DNA of 64,000 nt, taken from contig CAYNEM010000009.1 of NCBI GenBank assembly GCA_964396265.1, positions 53,339 through 117,338 on the forward strand, given 5' to 3'. Source of the DNA: EA-27 sp964396265 (GTDB lineage Archaea > Thermoplasmatota > Thermoplasmata > RBG-16-68-12 > EA-27). A program made the translations under genes and the position numbers. The notes beneath the pieces were generated by a model. That model did no database searches and had not been told where the DNA came from. It saw only the letters and a program-made list of their open reading frames with translations. Of this stretch, positions 30,437 through 40,900 are shown piece after piece. Numbering within the stretch: the first letter of the stretch is position 1; each line of letters begins with the position of its first letter.

Positions 30437-33286
30437 ATGGCCGAGAGCTGGCACGCTCTGCGGGTCGAGGAGACGTTCCAGCGCCTCGATGCGAGCCCCT
30501 TGGGACTTGATTCGACCGCGGCAAGAAACAGGCTCTCGCGGTACGGCCCGAACGAGCTCGTCCAGCTTCGAAAGGTCTCGCCGCTGAAGATCCTCCTCTC
30601 CCAGTTCCTCAATTTCCTCGTCATCGTCCTCATCGTGGCCGCGTTCATCAGCGCCGCGATCGGAGTCGTCAAGGATTCCGTGGAGGAGCTGTATGACGCG
30701 CTCGTCATCACGATTATCGTGTTGTCCAACGCGATCTTCGGCTTTTTCCAGGAATACCGTGCGGAGAAGGCGATCCAGGCGCTGAAGGCGCTCGCCGCGC
30801 CGCAGGCGCAGGTGATGCGCGAGGGCCAGCCGATCATGGTCCCCACCCGGGAGGTCGTGCCGGGAGACATCGTGCTGCTGAGCGCGGGGGACAAGGTGCC
30901 CGCGGACCTGCGCGTGTTCGAGGACGCGAGCCTGCGCGTGAACGAGGCGCCCCTGACCGGGGAGTCTGTGGCGGTGATGAAGGGGACCGACGCGCTCCCG
31001 GCGGCCACGATCCTCCCGGACCGGCGGAACATGTGCTACGCCGGGTGCGTCGTCGAGGCAGGCCGGGGGAAGGGCGTCATCGTCGCCACCGGCATGGGGA
31101 CGGAACTCGGGAAGATTGCCGGCCTCGTCCAGGAGCAGCACTCCGAGGAGACGCCTCTCCAGCGACAACTCAACCGGCTGGGGAGGACGCTGGGGCTCGC
31201 GATCCTCGGGATCTGCGTCATCGTCTTCGCCGTGGGGTATTTGCGCCAACCCGACAAGATCGTGGATATGTTCCTGACCGCCGTGAGCCTCGCGGTCGCC
31301 GCGATCCCGGAGAGTCTCCCGGCGGTCGTGACGATCACGCTCGCCCTCGGCCTCCAGCGGATGGCGAAACGGCATTCTCTGATCCGGAGACTCCCGGCGG
31401 TCGAGGCGCTTGGGAGCACCTCGGTCATCTGTTCCGACAAGACAGGGACGCTGACGCTCGGGGAGATGAACGTCCGCACCGTGCGCGCAGATGACCTGAA
31501 CCTCGAGGTCGAGGGCGCCGGATTCTCCCCCGAGGGGCGGATCCTCCTGGACGGAAAGGCCGTGGACACGACCTCGCGGCCGACCCTCGAGAAGCTCCTC
31601 GTCTGTGCGGCGCTGTGCAACGATGCAAGCCTGCGCAAGGAGGCGTCCGGGTGGAAGGCGCAGGGGGATGGCACGGAGGCCGCGCTCCTCGCGCTCGCGA
31701 TGAGGGGTTCCGTGCGGCGAGAGGACCTGGAGCAGTCGCTCCAGAGGGTTGCAGAAATCCCGTTCTCCTCCGAGCGGAAGATGATGACGACGATCCACGC
31801 GCCCCTCCCTCCGGAACAGATCCGGGCTTTCCACGGGATGTCCGAAGCGGAGAGGGCTTCGTTCCTCGCTCGACTCCCCGGGCTCGTCGCCTATGTCAAG
31901 GGCGCTCCCGAGCGGGTGCTCGATCGGTGCATGCACATCATGGTCAACGGGCAGGTGCGCCCGCTGCCGAACCCCATGCGAGAGGACCTCGTGACGGAGA
32001 ACCACGACATGGCCCTCCGAGGGCTCCGCGTGCTTGCGATGGCGTACCGCGAGATCGAGCCCGGACTCTCCGTCATGGCCGAGGAGACCGTGGAGAAAGG
32101 CCTCGTGTTCTTGGGGCTCGTCGGGATGATGGACGCCCCGCGCAAAGACGCCATCAAGGCGATCGAAGCCTGCAAGAGCGCAGGCATCGAGGTCGTCATG
32201 ATCACCGGAGACCAGAAGCTCACCGCGATCGCCGTCGCGAAGGAGATGGGGATCATGGCGGAGGGCGACCAGGCGCTCACGGGGGAGGAGCTCGATGCGC
32301 TCGAGACGGTCGACTTCGAGAAGGAGATCGATCGGATCCACGTATACGCCCGCGTGAATCCAGAACACAAGCTGAAGATTGTGGAGGCGTTCAAGAAGAA
32401 GGGCGAGGTCGTCGCGATGACGGGTGACGGCGTGAACGACGCCCCGGCGCTAAAGAGGGCGGACCTGGGGATCGCGATGGGCATCACGGGAACGGACGTC
32501 GCGAAGGAGAGCGCGGACATGATCCTGACGGACGACAACTTCGCGTCGATCGTCAGTGCAGTAGAGGAGGGGCGTGTCGTCTACGACAACATTCGGAAGT
32601 TCGTCCGCTACATGTTGAGCACGAACTCGGGGGAAGTGCTCCTGATCCTCGTCGCGACGCTCCTCGGGATGCCGCTCCCCCTCATCGCGATCCAGATCCT
32701 GTGGGTCAACCTGATTACGGACGGCTTTCCGGCGCTCGCCCTCGGCGTCGAGCCGGAGGAGAAGGGTGTGATGTCGCGAGGACCCCGACGGCCGAAGGAG
32801 AGCATTTTGGCCGGCGGCATGGGCTTCCACATCGTGTGGGTCGGCGTCCTCATGGTCATCGGTGCCCTCGGCTTGTACGCCTATGCGCTGCCAACCCTCC
32901 CGCCTGGTGTGGTGGTCTACAGCGACGAGGTGCTCCGCCGCCCTAGGACGTTCGCGTTCCTCACGATCTCCCTGTTCCAGATCTTTCATGTCCTGGCGAT
33001 CCGCGTGTGGGGGCAGTCCGTCTTCCGCGCGGGATTCTTCGGGAACCCGCACCTCATCGCCGCGGTGTGTCTCACGGTCGCCCTCCAGTTCGCGGTGATC
33101 TACATCGCCCCGCTTGCGGCCGTGTTCAAGACGGCGCCCCTCGCCCTGGCGGAGGTCTTGCTGTGCGCGGGCATCGCGAGTTCCGTGTTCTTCATCGTCG
33201 AACTCGAGAAAGAGATCCGTCGGAGGCGCGCGGCCCGACGGGCGGCGAAACCCGCTCCCGCTGAGGCCTCGGGGGCCAGTGCGTGA
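30437..33286 (+). CDS. Ca2+-type cation-transporting P-type ATPase
   Basis: A 949-residue P2A-type pump with ten predicted membrane helices. Motifs in order are LTGES (actuator domain), VAAIPESLPAVVTI (M4 ion site; Ser where SERCA has Gly), ICSDKTGTLTLG (phosphorylated Asp334), VKGAPERVL, MITGDQKLTAIA, TGDGVNDAPALKRAD and the M5/M6 pair NSGEVLLIL and WVNLITDGFPALALGV, which carries the Asn/Glu and Asn/Asp Ca2+ ligands of SERCA. It most likely exports Ca2+ from the cytoplasm, although Mn2+ is possible. The stop overlaps the rtcA start. Confidence 0.93.
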   Translation: MAESWHALRVEETFQRLDASPLGLDSTAARNRLSRYGPNELVQLRKVSPLKILLSQFLNFLVIVLIVAAFISAAIGVVKDSVEELYDALVITIIVLSNAIFGFFQEYRAEKAIQALKALAAPQAQVMREGQPIMVPTREVVPGDIVLLSAGDKVPADLRVFEDASLRVNEAPLTGESVAVMKGTDALPAATILPDRRNMCYAGCVVEAGRGKGVIVATGMGTELGKIAGLVQEQHSEETPLQRQLNRLGRTLGLAILGICVIVFAVGYLRQPDKIVDMFLTAVSLAVAAIPESLPAVVTITLALGLQRMAKRHSLIRRLPAVEALGSTSVICSDKTGTLTLGEMNVRTVRADDLNLEVEGAGFSPEGRILLDGKAVDTTSRPTLEKLLVCAALCNDASLRKEASGWKAQGDGTEAALLALAMRGSVRREDLEQSLQRVAEIPFSSERKMMTTIHAPLPPEQIRAFHGMSEAERASFLARLPGLVAYVKGAPERVLDRCMHIMVNGQVRPLPNPMREDLVTENHDMALRGLRVLAMAYREIEPGLSVMAEETVEKGLVFLGLVGMMDAPRKDAIKAIEACKSAGIEVVMITGDQKLTAIAVAKEMGIMAEGDQALTGEELDALETVDFEKEIDRIHVYARVNPEHKLKIVEAFKKKGEVVAMTGDGVNDAPALKRADLGIAMGITGTDVAKESADMILTDDNFASIVSAVEEGRVVYDNIRKFVRYMLSTNSGEVLLILVATLLGMPLPLIAIQILWVNLITDGFPALALGVEPEEKGVMSRGPRRPKESILAGGMGFHIVWVGVLMVIGALGLYAYALPTLPPGVVVYSDEVLRRPRTFAFLTISLFQIFHVLAIRVWGQSVFRAGFFGNPHLIAAVCLTVALQFAVIYIAPLAAVFKTAPLALAEVLLCAGIASSVFFIVELEKEIRRRRAARRAAKPAPAEASGASA

Positions 33287-34305
33287 TCGAGGTCGACGGT
33301 GCACACGGGGAGGGCGGCGGACAGCTCCTGAGGAATGCGGCTGCGCTTGCGGCGGTGACCGGGACGTCGGTGCGGGTCACGAACATCCGCGCCGGACGAC
33401 CGAAACCGGGCCTGGCGGCACAGCATGTCACCGCACTCCGCGCGGTCGCCGCCATCTCGGACGCGATTGTCGAGGGTCTTCAGGTCGGGTCCCGACGGAT
33501 CACGATCGCGCCCGGGAAGTTGCGCGGAGGCCGGTTTTCGTTCGACGTCGGCACCGCCGGGAGCGTCACGCTCGTCCTCCAGGCCTGCCTGCCCGCGGCC
33601 CTTCGAGCGCCGGAGCCCGTGGAGCTGCATCTGATCGGCGGCACGGACGTGCGTTGGTCGCCCCCGCTCGACTACTGCCGTTTCGTGTTCCTCCCACTCC
33701 TGGCGCGGATGGGCGGCCGGGTCTCGATCGAGGTCGTGCGGCGCGGATATTACCCGGCGGGTGGCGGGGAGATTCGCGTCAATATTGTTCCCTCGCCGGA
33801 GTTCCGGCCGCTCCTCGTGGAGCCACCCGGCAGCCTGCGGCGCGTCCGTGGGATTGCGCACGTCGGGAACCTTCCGGCGGACGTCGCGCAGAGGATGAAG
33901 CACGCCGCCATGCGCCGGTTCGTCGGCATCGCGGAGGTCAAGGTGGACGAGACCTCGGAGGCTGCCATCGGTCCCGGTGGAGCGATCGTCCTCTGGACGG
34001 AACACGAGAACACCGTCCTCGGTGCCTCGGGGCTCGGCGAGAAAGGGGTGCCGGCCGAGGCCCTCGGCCAGGCCGCGGGGGACGGGATCGTCCAGGACCT
34101 GAAGGCGCACGCGTCCCTCGATGTACACGCATCGGACCAGGTCCTCGTTTACTGCGCGCTCGCGAAGGGAGAGTCCCGGTTCTCGTGCCGCGAGGTCTCC
34201 CAGCACGCGGAGACGACGATGTGGCTGCTGAAGACCATGCTCGACACGGGGTTCGAGACCGTCCAGGTCGGCGGCCGCCACCAGGTCCGCGTCCTGCCGC
34301 CCTAG
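33283..34305 (+). CDS. rtcA: RNA 3'-terminal phosphate cyclase
   Basis: A 340-residue RtcA enzyme that converts RNA 3'-phosphate to 2',3'-cyclic phosphate with ATP. Recognised parts are EGGGQLLRNAAALAAVTGT, RPKPGLAAQH, GTAGSVTLVLQA, GYYPAGGGEI and the C-terminal HASDQVLVY and SQHAETTMWLL, which contains the catalytic His adenylated in the family. The start GTG 33283 overlaps the ATPase stop (GTGA), so the two are coupled, though no functional link is obvious. No RtcB gene is nearby. It ends overlapping the PAC2-family gene tail to tail. Confidence 0.95.
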   Translation: MIEVDGAHGEGGGQLLRNAAALAAVTGTSVRVTNIRAGRPKPGLAAQHVTALRAVAAISDAIVEGLQVGSRRITIAPGKLRGGRFSFDVGTAGSVTLVLQACLPAALRAPEPVELHLIGGTDVRWSPPLDYCRFVFLPLLARMGGRVSIEVVRRGYYPAGGGEIRVNIVPSPEFRPLLVEPPGSLRRVRGIAHVGNLPADVAQRMKHAAMRRFVGIAEVKVDETSEAAIGPGGAIVLWTEHENTVLGASGLGEKGVPAEALGQAAGDGIVQDLKAHASLDVHASDQVLVYCALAKGESRFSCREVSQHAETTMWLLKTMLDTGFETVQVGGRHQVRVLPP

Positions 34306-35063
34306 CCGTACATCGGCGGTCGCTCGCGCGCGTCCTTCTTCACGCCTTCCGTCTGGTGGTGGATGGATTTGAGTTGGTTCTCGATACGCTCCGCCTCCTC
34401 GTACAGCGGCTTCGCGTCGAGTTCCGTGTGGAGCAGGAGTTTGTCGATCGTCTCGATGACCCGCGCCGCCGCGCGCGCGTCCGGGTAGTCCGGGTGGGCC
34501 TCGGACAGGAGCGTCAGGATGTCGAAGTCCCGCTTGCGGCCCTCGTTGAGGAGCACGCCGGCGACGCCGGTGATGACGCCCTCCTCGAACATCGCGATCC
34601 CGTTCTTCTTCAGGAGCTCGTTCGCGCGGTCCGTGCTGCCGATCCCGTACACCTCGACCTCGCGGCTCTCGCCCGCCTCGCGGTCGACGATCAGCCCCTC
34701 GGGGCACACGAGCTGCACGCACCGCTGGTCCTGCGCCCAGTCGAGCACGGTGGCGGCGATGCCCTTGATCAGGTTCGGCGGAGGCTGGAACTCGCTGATG
34801 AACACGACGAGGCGGTCTTCCTCGTGGTCCATCTTCCCGCCCGCGTAGATGCGCACGGGGTTCATGGGCCGGCCCTCGCGCACGAGCGCGACGGTGGGGA
34901 AGTACGGGGAGTCCATGATGCCGATCTGGACGAGCTGGAGCGCGTTGATGAGGTAGTTCGCCACGATCGAGGACACCAGGCCGACGGACGGGAAGCCGTC
35001 GATGACCGTCGCCCCGCGCAAATCCATCCGACGGAGCTCGTAGATCTGGATGCCGTCGCCCAT
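34302..35063 (-). CDS. PAC2-family proteasome assembly chaperone homologue
   Basis: A 253-residue protein of the archaeal PAC2 (proteasome assembly chaperone) family. It has the N-terminal IDGFPSVGLVSSIVANYLI with the conserved Gly-rich turn, MDSPYFPTVALVREGRPMNP, VFISEFQPP and GVAGVLLNEGRKR, then a helical tail. Homologues bind the proteasome alpha ring or act as alternate activators (HbYX-type tails), although the end here is PPMYG rather than HbYX. The start is ATG 35063 with CATTAAG about 30 bases upstream. It lies 11 kb from the proteasome genes. Confidence 0.88.
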   Translation of the reverse strand: MGDGIQIYELRRMDLRGATVIDGFPSVGLVSSIVANYLINALQLVQIGIMDSPYFPTVALVREGRPMNPVRIYAGGKMDHEEDRLVVFISEFQPPPNLIKGIAATVLDWAQDQRCVQLVCPEGLIVDREAGESREVEVYGIGSTDRANELLKKNGIAMFEEGVITGVAGVLLNEGRKRDFDILTLLSEAHPDYPDARAAARVIETIDKLLLHTELDAKPLYEEAERIENQLKSIHHQTEGVKKDARERPPMYG

Positions 35064-35129
35064 GGGCGCGCCGCGAACCTGTAGTGCCGTCTTAATGGTA
35101 TGCCCTGTGGTGACGGAATTGATTCCTTT

Positions 35130-35564
35130 TCAAGGCCCGGATGCCGGTTTCTCGATGACGTAGGAGGTCGTGACGTCGACGCCCCCGCGCTTCAGCATGA
35201 TCGACGCGCCGCAGTACTTCTCCATGGAGAGGTCGATCGCCCGCTTCACGTTCGCCTCCTTCAGATCGCCGCGCAGCACGTACTTCATGTGAATGCGCGT
35301 GAACACCGTGGGCGGTTCCGGCGCCTTCTCCGACTCCATCTCGATGCGGAACGCCTCGACGGTCTCGCGCTCCTTCTCCAGGATGTCGACGATGTCGATC
35401 GCGGTGCAACCGCCGACGCCGAGGAGCATCAACTCCATCGGCCCGGGACCCGTCCGCGCCTCGCCCTCGCGTGGGAAGTGGATGGGCACCGTCGCGCCCG
35501 TGTATCCGTGCGCGAGGAACCGCCGGGGGCTTTCCATCTCGATCGTCGCCTTCAATGCCGCCAT
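35130..35564 (-). CDS. OsmC-family peroxiredoxin-like protein
   Basis: A 144-residue OsmC/YhfA-fold protein. Both redox Cys are present, one in LLLGVGGCTAIDI and one in SMEKYCGASIML, as in organic hydroperoxide-reducing OsmC/Ohr proteins. The N-terminal strand pair and central helix are of normal length. The start ATG 35564 has TTCATTAGCC about 27 bases upstream, so leaderless. The gene ends 66 bases before the PAC2 gene, on the same strand, but that gene has its own TATA, so they are probably separate transcripts. Confidence 0.88.
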   Translation of the reverse strand: MAALKATIEMESPRRFLAHGYTGATVPIHFPREGEARTGPGPMELMLLGVGGCTAIDIVDILEKERETVEAFRIEMESEKAPEPPTVFTRIHMKYVLRGDLKEANVKRAIDLSMEKYCGASIMLKRGGVDVTTSYVIEKPASGP

Positions 35565-35638
35565 GGGCGGCCCATGGGACCGTCGGCTAATGAACCTGGC
35601 CGCGCAACTCTAAGTAGGAACCCCCCTTGTGGCGGCGC

Positions 35639-36277
35639 GTGCCCCGGCCGCACGTGATCGTGAACTTCGCGATGTCCATGGACGGGAAGATCGCGCTCCC
35701 GTCGCGGAAGCAGACGCGGATCAGCGACGAGGAGGACCTGCGGCGCGTCCACCGCCTCCGCGCGGCCTGCGACGCCGTCCTCGTCGGCGTGGGGACAATT
35801 CTGGCGGACGATCCCAGGCTGACCGTGAAGCCGGAGTACGCCTCCGGGCGCAACCCGCTTCGGGTCGTACTCGACAGCGAGGGGCGCACGCCGCCCGACG
35901 CACACGTGTTGAACCGAGAGGCGCCGACGCTCGTCGTGACGTGCGCGGAGTGCGAGAGGACGTTCGGGGAGGCGGAGGTCGCACGGTTCGGGAAGGACTC
36001 CGTCGATCTGGCGGCGCTCCTCGACCATCTGGGGGAGCGCGGGGTGGCGCAGATCCTCGTCGAGGGCGGCGAGGAGGTCATCTGGTCGTTCCTCCACGGG
36101 CGGCTCGCGGACGAGGTCAAGGTGTTCGTCGGGAGCATGGTCATCGGCGGACATAACGCACCGACGGCGGCGGGCGGCGCTGGTGCGCAGACCCTCGAGG
36201 AGATCGTCCCCCTCAAGCTGCAGGCCGCGAAGCCGCTCGGCGAGGGCGTCCTGCTCGAGTACGCCGTGGTGAAATGA
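35639..36277 (+). CDS. arfC: diaminohydroxyphosphoribosylaminopyrimidine-type reductase (RibD C-terminal domain)
   Basis: A 212-residue NADPH-dependent reductase acting on 2,5-diamino-6-ribosylamino-4-pyrimidinone 5'-phosphate in archaeal riboflavin and F420 precursor synthesis. The fold signature is HVIVNFAMSMDGKIAL, ISDEEDLRRVHRLRA, AVLVGVGTILADDPRLTV and ILVEGGEEVIWSFL. The start GTG 35639 is placed by CTCTAAGTAG about 28 bases upstream; TTG 35627 would be too close. The ATGA-type overlap at the end couples it to the Mut7-C gene. Confidence 0.9.
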   Translation: MPRPHVIVNFAMSMDGKIALPSRKQTRISDEEDLRRVHRLRAACDAVLVGVGTILADDPRLTVKPEYASGRNPLRVVLDSEGRTPPDAHVLNREAPTLVVTCAECERTFGEAEVARFGKDSVDLAALLDHLGERGVAQILVEGGEEVIWSFLHGRLADEVKVFVGSMVIGGHNAPTAAGGAGAQTLEEIVPLKLQAAKPLGEGVLLEYAVVK

Positions 36278-36729
36278 AGTTCCTCTGCGACCACATGCTG
36301 GGCACGCTCGCGCGGTGGCTCCGGTTCCTCGGATACGACACCGGTTACCCCGAGGCGATCGATGACAACGGCATAAAGGCCTTGGCGGCGAAGGAGAGCC
36401 GCACGCTCCTCACGCGCGACCGCGAGCTGAGCTCCCGCGTCCCCGGGGCATTGTATGTCGAGAGCGACGATCCGGACGTGCAGCTCGTGGAGGTGTCGCG
36501 CGCGTTCCACCTCACCGCGGAGAACGCACTCTCGCGGTGTTCCGTGTGCAACGTTCCGATAGAACGGGTCGCGAAGGATGCCGCCAGAGGGCTCGTGCCG
36601 CAAGGGGTGTACGACCGCCATCGCGAGTTCTGGCGGTGCAGCCGGTGCGGGCGGTTCTACTGGCAGGGCAGCCACTATGATCGCGTGCTCGCGAAGGTGC
36701 GGGAGGTCGCTGACGGGGCAAGTTCCTGA
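36274..36729 (+). CDS. Mut7-C domain RNase-like protein
   Basis: A 151-residue protein with an N-terminal PIN-like Mut7-C nuclease domain (FLCDHMLGTLARWLRFLGYD; TLLTRDREL) and a C-terminal zinc ribbon (CSVCNVPI and CSRCGRFYWQGSHYDRV). The acidic residues D6, D25, D49 and the nearby E are in the positions expected for a PIN-type site. The family is thought to process RNA, but activity has not been shown. The ATG overlaps the stop of the reductase gene. No other RNA gene is next to it. Confidence 0.88.
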   Translation: MKFLCDHMLGTLARWLRFLGYDTGYPEAIDDNGIKALAAKESRTLLTRDRELSSRVPGALYVESDDPDVQLVEVSRAFHLTAENALSRCSVCNVPIERVAKDAARGLVPQGVYDRHREFWRCSRCGRFYWQGSHYDRVLAKVREVADGASS

Positions 36730-36807
36730 AGGCCCACGGCCAACACGGAGCCCTGCGGACGCAAGACCTAATAAGCGGGTCGCATAATCGGTCGAAGGTC
36801 GGCACCG

Positions 36808-37911
36808 ATGGAAGGTTCCCTCGTCTTGGAGGACGGGACCGTCGTCGGCGGCATCGTTTTCGGGGCGAAGCGCACGGTCTTCGGCGAACTTGTGTTCAAC
36901 ACGAACATGACGGGGTACTGCGAGGCACTCACGGACCCTTCCTACCGCGGCCAGATCCTCATGATGACGTATCCACTCATCGGGAACTACGGCGTGGACC
37001 CCGCGACCGTGGAGTCGTCCGAAGTCCAGGTCACCGGGTACGTCGTCCGCGAGGCGTGCAAGGTCCCGAGCCATCCGACGAGCAACCGAGGACTCGACGC
37101 GTTCCTCGAGCAGCACGGCATCCCGGGGATCGAAGGGATTGACACACGGATGCTCACGCTGAAGACGCGCACGCGCGGGACGATGCGCGCCGCGTTGGCG
37201 GTGGAGGGCGAGGACCTCGACGAGGTCGCGAAGCTGGTACGCACGATGCCGTTCCCGGACCAGGCGCGGAACCTCGTCGCGGAGGTCTCCGTGAAGACGC
37301 CCGCCGTGCACAGGGGGCAGGGCCCGCTGAAGTTCGCGATCATCGACTGCGGCGTGAAGAGGAGCATCATCGACCACGCCCTCCCGTTCGGGGACGTCAC
37401 CGTATTCCCGTGGGACGCGACCCCGGACGACATCCTGGCGGTGAAGCCGGACGGCGTGATCATCTCGAACGGACCGGGAGACCCCGCGCATCCGGTGGTC
37501 GTCGCGAACACGGTGCGAACCGCCAAAGAGCTGGCGGACCACCGCACGCCGCTCTTCGGGATCTGTCTCGGGCACCAGATCCTCGGCCTCGCGTTCGGCG
37601 GCAGGACGTACAAGCTGAAGTTCGGGCATCGCGGCGGGAACCAGCCCGTGAAGGACCTGCGGACGGGTCGCGTCTACATCTCCGCCCAGAACCACGGGTT
37701 CGCGGTCGACCCGAAATCATTGGATGGCACGGGGTTCGAGGTGACGCACGTGAACTTGAACGATGGGACGTGCGAAGGCCTCGCACACCGCGAGATGCCC
37801 GTGATGTCCGTCCAGTACCATCCGGAAGCGCACCCTGGTCCGCACGACAACACGTACCTGTTCTCCGAGTTCGTCGCGAGAATTCGCGGGGCGGGATCGG
37901 AGGTCGGATAG
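36808..37911 (+). CDS. carA: carbamoyl-phosphate synthase small subunit
   Basis: A 367-residue glutaminase subunit; it hydrolyses glutamine and passes ammonia to CarB for carbamoyl phosphate, used for pyrimidine and arginine synthesis. The N-terminal domain (LEDGTVVGGIVFG, FNTNMTGYCEALTDPSYRGQ) and the class I amidotransferase domain are complete, with the nucleophile Cys in LFGICLGHQILGLAFG and the His-x-Glu in VQYHPEAHPGP. The start ATG 36808 has CCTAATAAGCG about 37 bases upstream. The carB gene begins directly after the stop. Confidence 0.97.
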   Translation: MEGSLVLEDGTVVGGIVFGAKRTVFGELVFNTNMTGYCEALTDPSYRGQILMMTYPLIGNYGVDPATVESSEVQVTGYVVREACKVPSHPTSNRGLDAFLEQHGIPGIEGIDTRMLTLKTRTRGTMRAALAVEGEDLDEVAKLVRTMPFPDQARNLVAEVSVKTPAVHRGQGPLKFAIIDCGVKRSIIDHALPFGDVTVFPWDATPDDILAVKPDGVIISNGPGDPAHPVVVANTVRTAKELADHRTPLFGICLGHQILGLAFGGRTYKLKFGHRGGNQPVKDLRTGRVYISAQNHGFAVDPKSLDGTGFEVTHVNLNDGTCEGLAHREMPVMSVQYHPEAHPGPHDNTYLFSEFVARIRGAGSEVG

Positions 37912-40900
37912 GTGCCCAAGCGCGGCGACATCCGGACGGCGATGGTCATCGGCTCGGGTCCGATCGTCATCGGCCAGGCGGCGGAGTTCGACTACTCGGG
38001 TTCGCAGGCGTGCCGCTCGTTACGCGAGGAGGGCATCCGGACCGTCCTCGTGAATTCGAATCCCGCCACGATCCAGACGGACCCTGACACGGCCGACGCG
38101 GTCTACGTAGAGCCCCTGACGGTCGAGTTCCTCGAGCGGATCATCGCCAAGGAACGGCCGGATGGGATCCTGTCGGGCTTGGGTGGCCAGACCGCGCTCA
38201 ACCTCTGCAGCGAGCTCGCGGAGCGGGGGATCCTCGAGAAGTACGACGTTGAACTCTTGGGCACCCTCCTCCACGCGATCCAGGCGGGCGAGGACCGCGA
38301 GCGCTTCCGCACGTTGATGCTCGAGATCGGGGAGCCGATCCCCAAGTCTCACTCCGCGAAGTCCGTCGACGAGGCGAAGGCAGTCGCTGCGGGGCTCGGC
38401 TACCCCGTGATCGTCCGCGCAGCATACACCCTTGGCGGCGCCGGGAGCGGGGTCGCATACGACGAGGACGAGCTCGAGCGCGTCGTCGCCCACGGCCTCC
38501 ACCTGTCGCGCATCCGCCAGGTGCTGGTCGAGGAGTCCGTCCTCGGGTGGAAGGAGTTCGAGTACGAGGTCATGCGGGATCGCGCGGACAACTGCATCAC
38601 GATCTGCAACATGGAGAACCTCGACGCCATGGGCTACCACACCGGCGAATCGATCGTCGTCGCGCCCGCGCAGACGCTGACGGACCGCGAGAACCAGATG
38701 CTGCGGAACGCCGCCATCAAGATCATCCGCGCGCTCCAGGTCGAGGGTGGCTGCAACATCCAGTTCGCGGTCCACACGAAGACGGGTGAGTACCGCGTGA
38801 TCGAGGTCAACCCGCGCGTCTCGCGGTCGTCCGCGCTCGCCTCCAAGGCCACCGGGTATCCCATCGCCCGCATCGCCGCCAAGATCGCGATCGGCCTCAC
38901 GCTCGACGAGATCCCGAACCCCGTCACGAAGCGCACCCTCGCCTCCTTCGAACCGACGCTCGACTACGTCGTCACGAAGATCCCGCGCTGGCCGTTCGAC
39001 AAGTTCCCCACGGTCGACGCGAAGATCGGGACCGCGATGAAGAGCACGGGCGAGGTCATGGCGATCGGCCGGACCATGGAGGAGTCGATCATGAAGGCCG
39101 TCCGGTCCCTCGAGATCGGGAAGTCCGGCCTCGAAGCGGAACCGTGGACGGACGAGGATCTCGCAGAGGAGCTCGAAAACCCGACGGACAAGCGTCTGTT
39201 TGCGGTTGCGGAGGCACTGCGGCGCGGTTGGCCGGCCGAGAAGATCGTGGACCTGTCCGGATGGGACGCATTCTTCGTGGCCAAGATGAAGAACCTCGTC
39301 GATCTCGAGGCGGAGGTCCGGGCCAACCCATCGTCCGATGTCGTCCGTTGCGCCAAGGTGTCGGGCTTCGGGGACGAATACCTCGCAATCTTGGCGGCGA
39401 AGACGGAGGAGGAGATCCGAGTCCTCCGCGGCCCGTGCTCGTACAAGATCGTCGACACGTGCGGCGGCGAGTTCGAGGCCGCCACGCCCTACTACTACAG
39501 TACGTATGAGACTGCAACCGAGCTCCAGCCCATGGAGGGGAAGAAGGTCCTCATCGTCGGCGGCGGACCCATCCGCATCGGGCAGGGCGTGGAGTTCGAC
39601 AATTGCTGCGTCCACGGGATCTTCGCGCTCGAGGAGGAGGGCGTCGGCGCCCTCATCGTGAACAACAACCCGGAGACCGTGAGCACGGACTTCGACATCT
39701 CCGACCGCCTGTTCTTCGAGCCCCTCAACCTCGAGGACGTGCTCAACATCATCGAGCAGGAGGAGCCGGACGGCGTCATCCTCCAGTTCGGCGGGCAGAC
39801 GAGCGTGAACCTCGCGATTCCCTTACGAGACGCCCTCGCGCGTCGCGCGCTGAAGACGAAGATCCTCGGCACGTCCCCGGAGAGCATGGACATCGCGGAG
39901 GATCGCCGGAAGTTCGAGGGGCTCATGGGGACGCTCGGCATCCCGCAGCCGAGGGCGGCCGCCGGCTTCTCCTTCGAAGAGGTTCGCGGATTGGCGGCGG
40001 GGATCGGATACCCGGTCCTCGTGCGCCCCTCCTACGTCCTCGGCGGCCGGGCGATGGAGATCGTCCACAACGAGGAGGACCTCGAGTACTACATGGCCAG
40101 CGCCGCCAAAGTATCGCGTCAGCACCCGGTCCTCGTCGACAGGTACCTAGACCATGCGACGGAGATCGACGTGGACGCGGTGTGCGACGGGAGCGACGTG
40201 TTCATCGGCGCCATCCAGGAGCACATCGAGGAGGCGGGCGTGCACAGCGGCGACGCCGCGTGCGTCCTGCCGCCGCAGACGCTGTCCGACGACGTCATGC
40301 GACAGATTCGCGAGGTCACGGAGAAGGTATGCCTCGCCCTCAAGGTCATCGGCCTCGTCAACCTCCAGCTCGCGGAGAAGGACGGCATCGTCTACATGCT
40401 CGAGGCCAACCCCCGCGCGAGCCGCACGGTCCCGTACGTGAGCAAGGCGATCGGTATCCCACTCGCGAAGGTCGCGACGAAGGTCATGCTCGGCCGCACG
40501 CTGAAGGAATTGGGGCTGCACGGCGAAGCGCGCATCTCGCACGTGGCGGTCAAAGCACCTGTGTTCCCGTTCCAGAAACTCCCGGGCGTGGACGCGATCC
40601 TCGGGCCCGAGATGAAGAGCACGGGGGAGGTGATGGGCATCGACGCGAACCTCGGCCGTTCGTACTACAAGGCGATGCTCGCCGCGGGGAACGCCCTCCC
40701 GATGGAGGGGGCCGTGTACATCACCGTCCGCGACGAGGACAAGAACGCCATCGTGCCGATCGCCGCCCAGCTTGCCTCCCTCGGACTGCGCATCTACGCG
40801 ACGCGTGGGACCGCGGCCCATCTCAGGGAGCACGGGGTCGAGGTCACGACGATCTACCGGATCAACGAGAACCGGTCGCCGGACACGCTCGGCCTGATGC

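Noticed and set aside
30407..32368. A 653-codon open frame on the minus strand
   Set aside because: Antisense of the P-type ATPase, whose DKTGT and other motifs prove the plus frame. Mirror frames are common at this G+C content.
35587..37695. A 702-codon open frame on the minus strand
   Set aside because: Covers arfC, Mut7-C and carA antisense; those three have conserved active-site motifs and overlapping starts and stops.
38020..39615. A 531-codon open frame on the minus strand
   Set aside because: Antisense of carB; no motif and low-complexity Asp/Arg/Leu composition.
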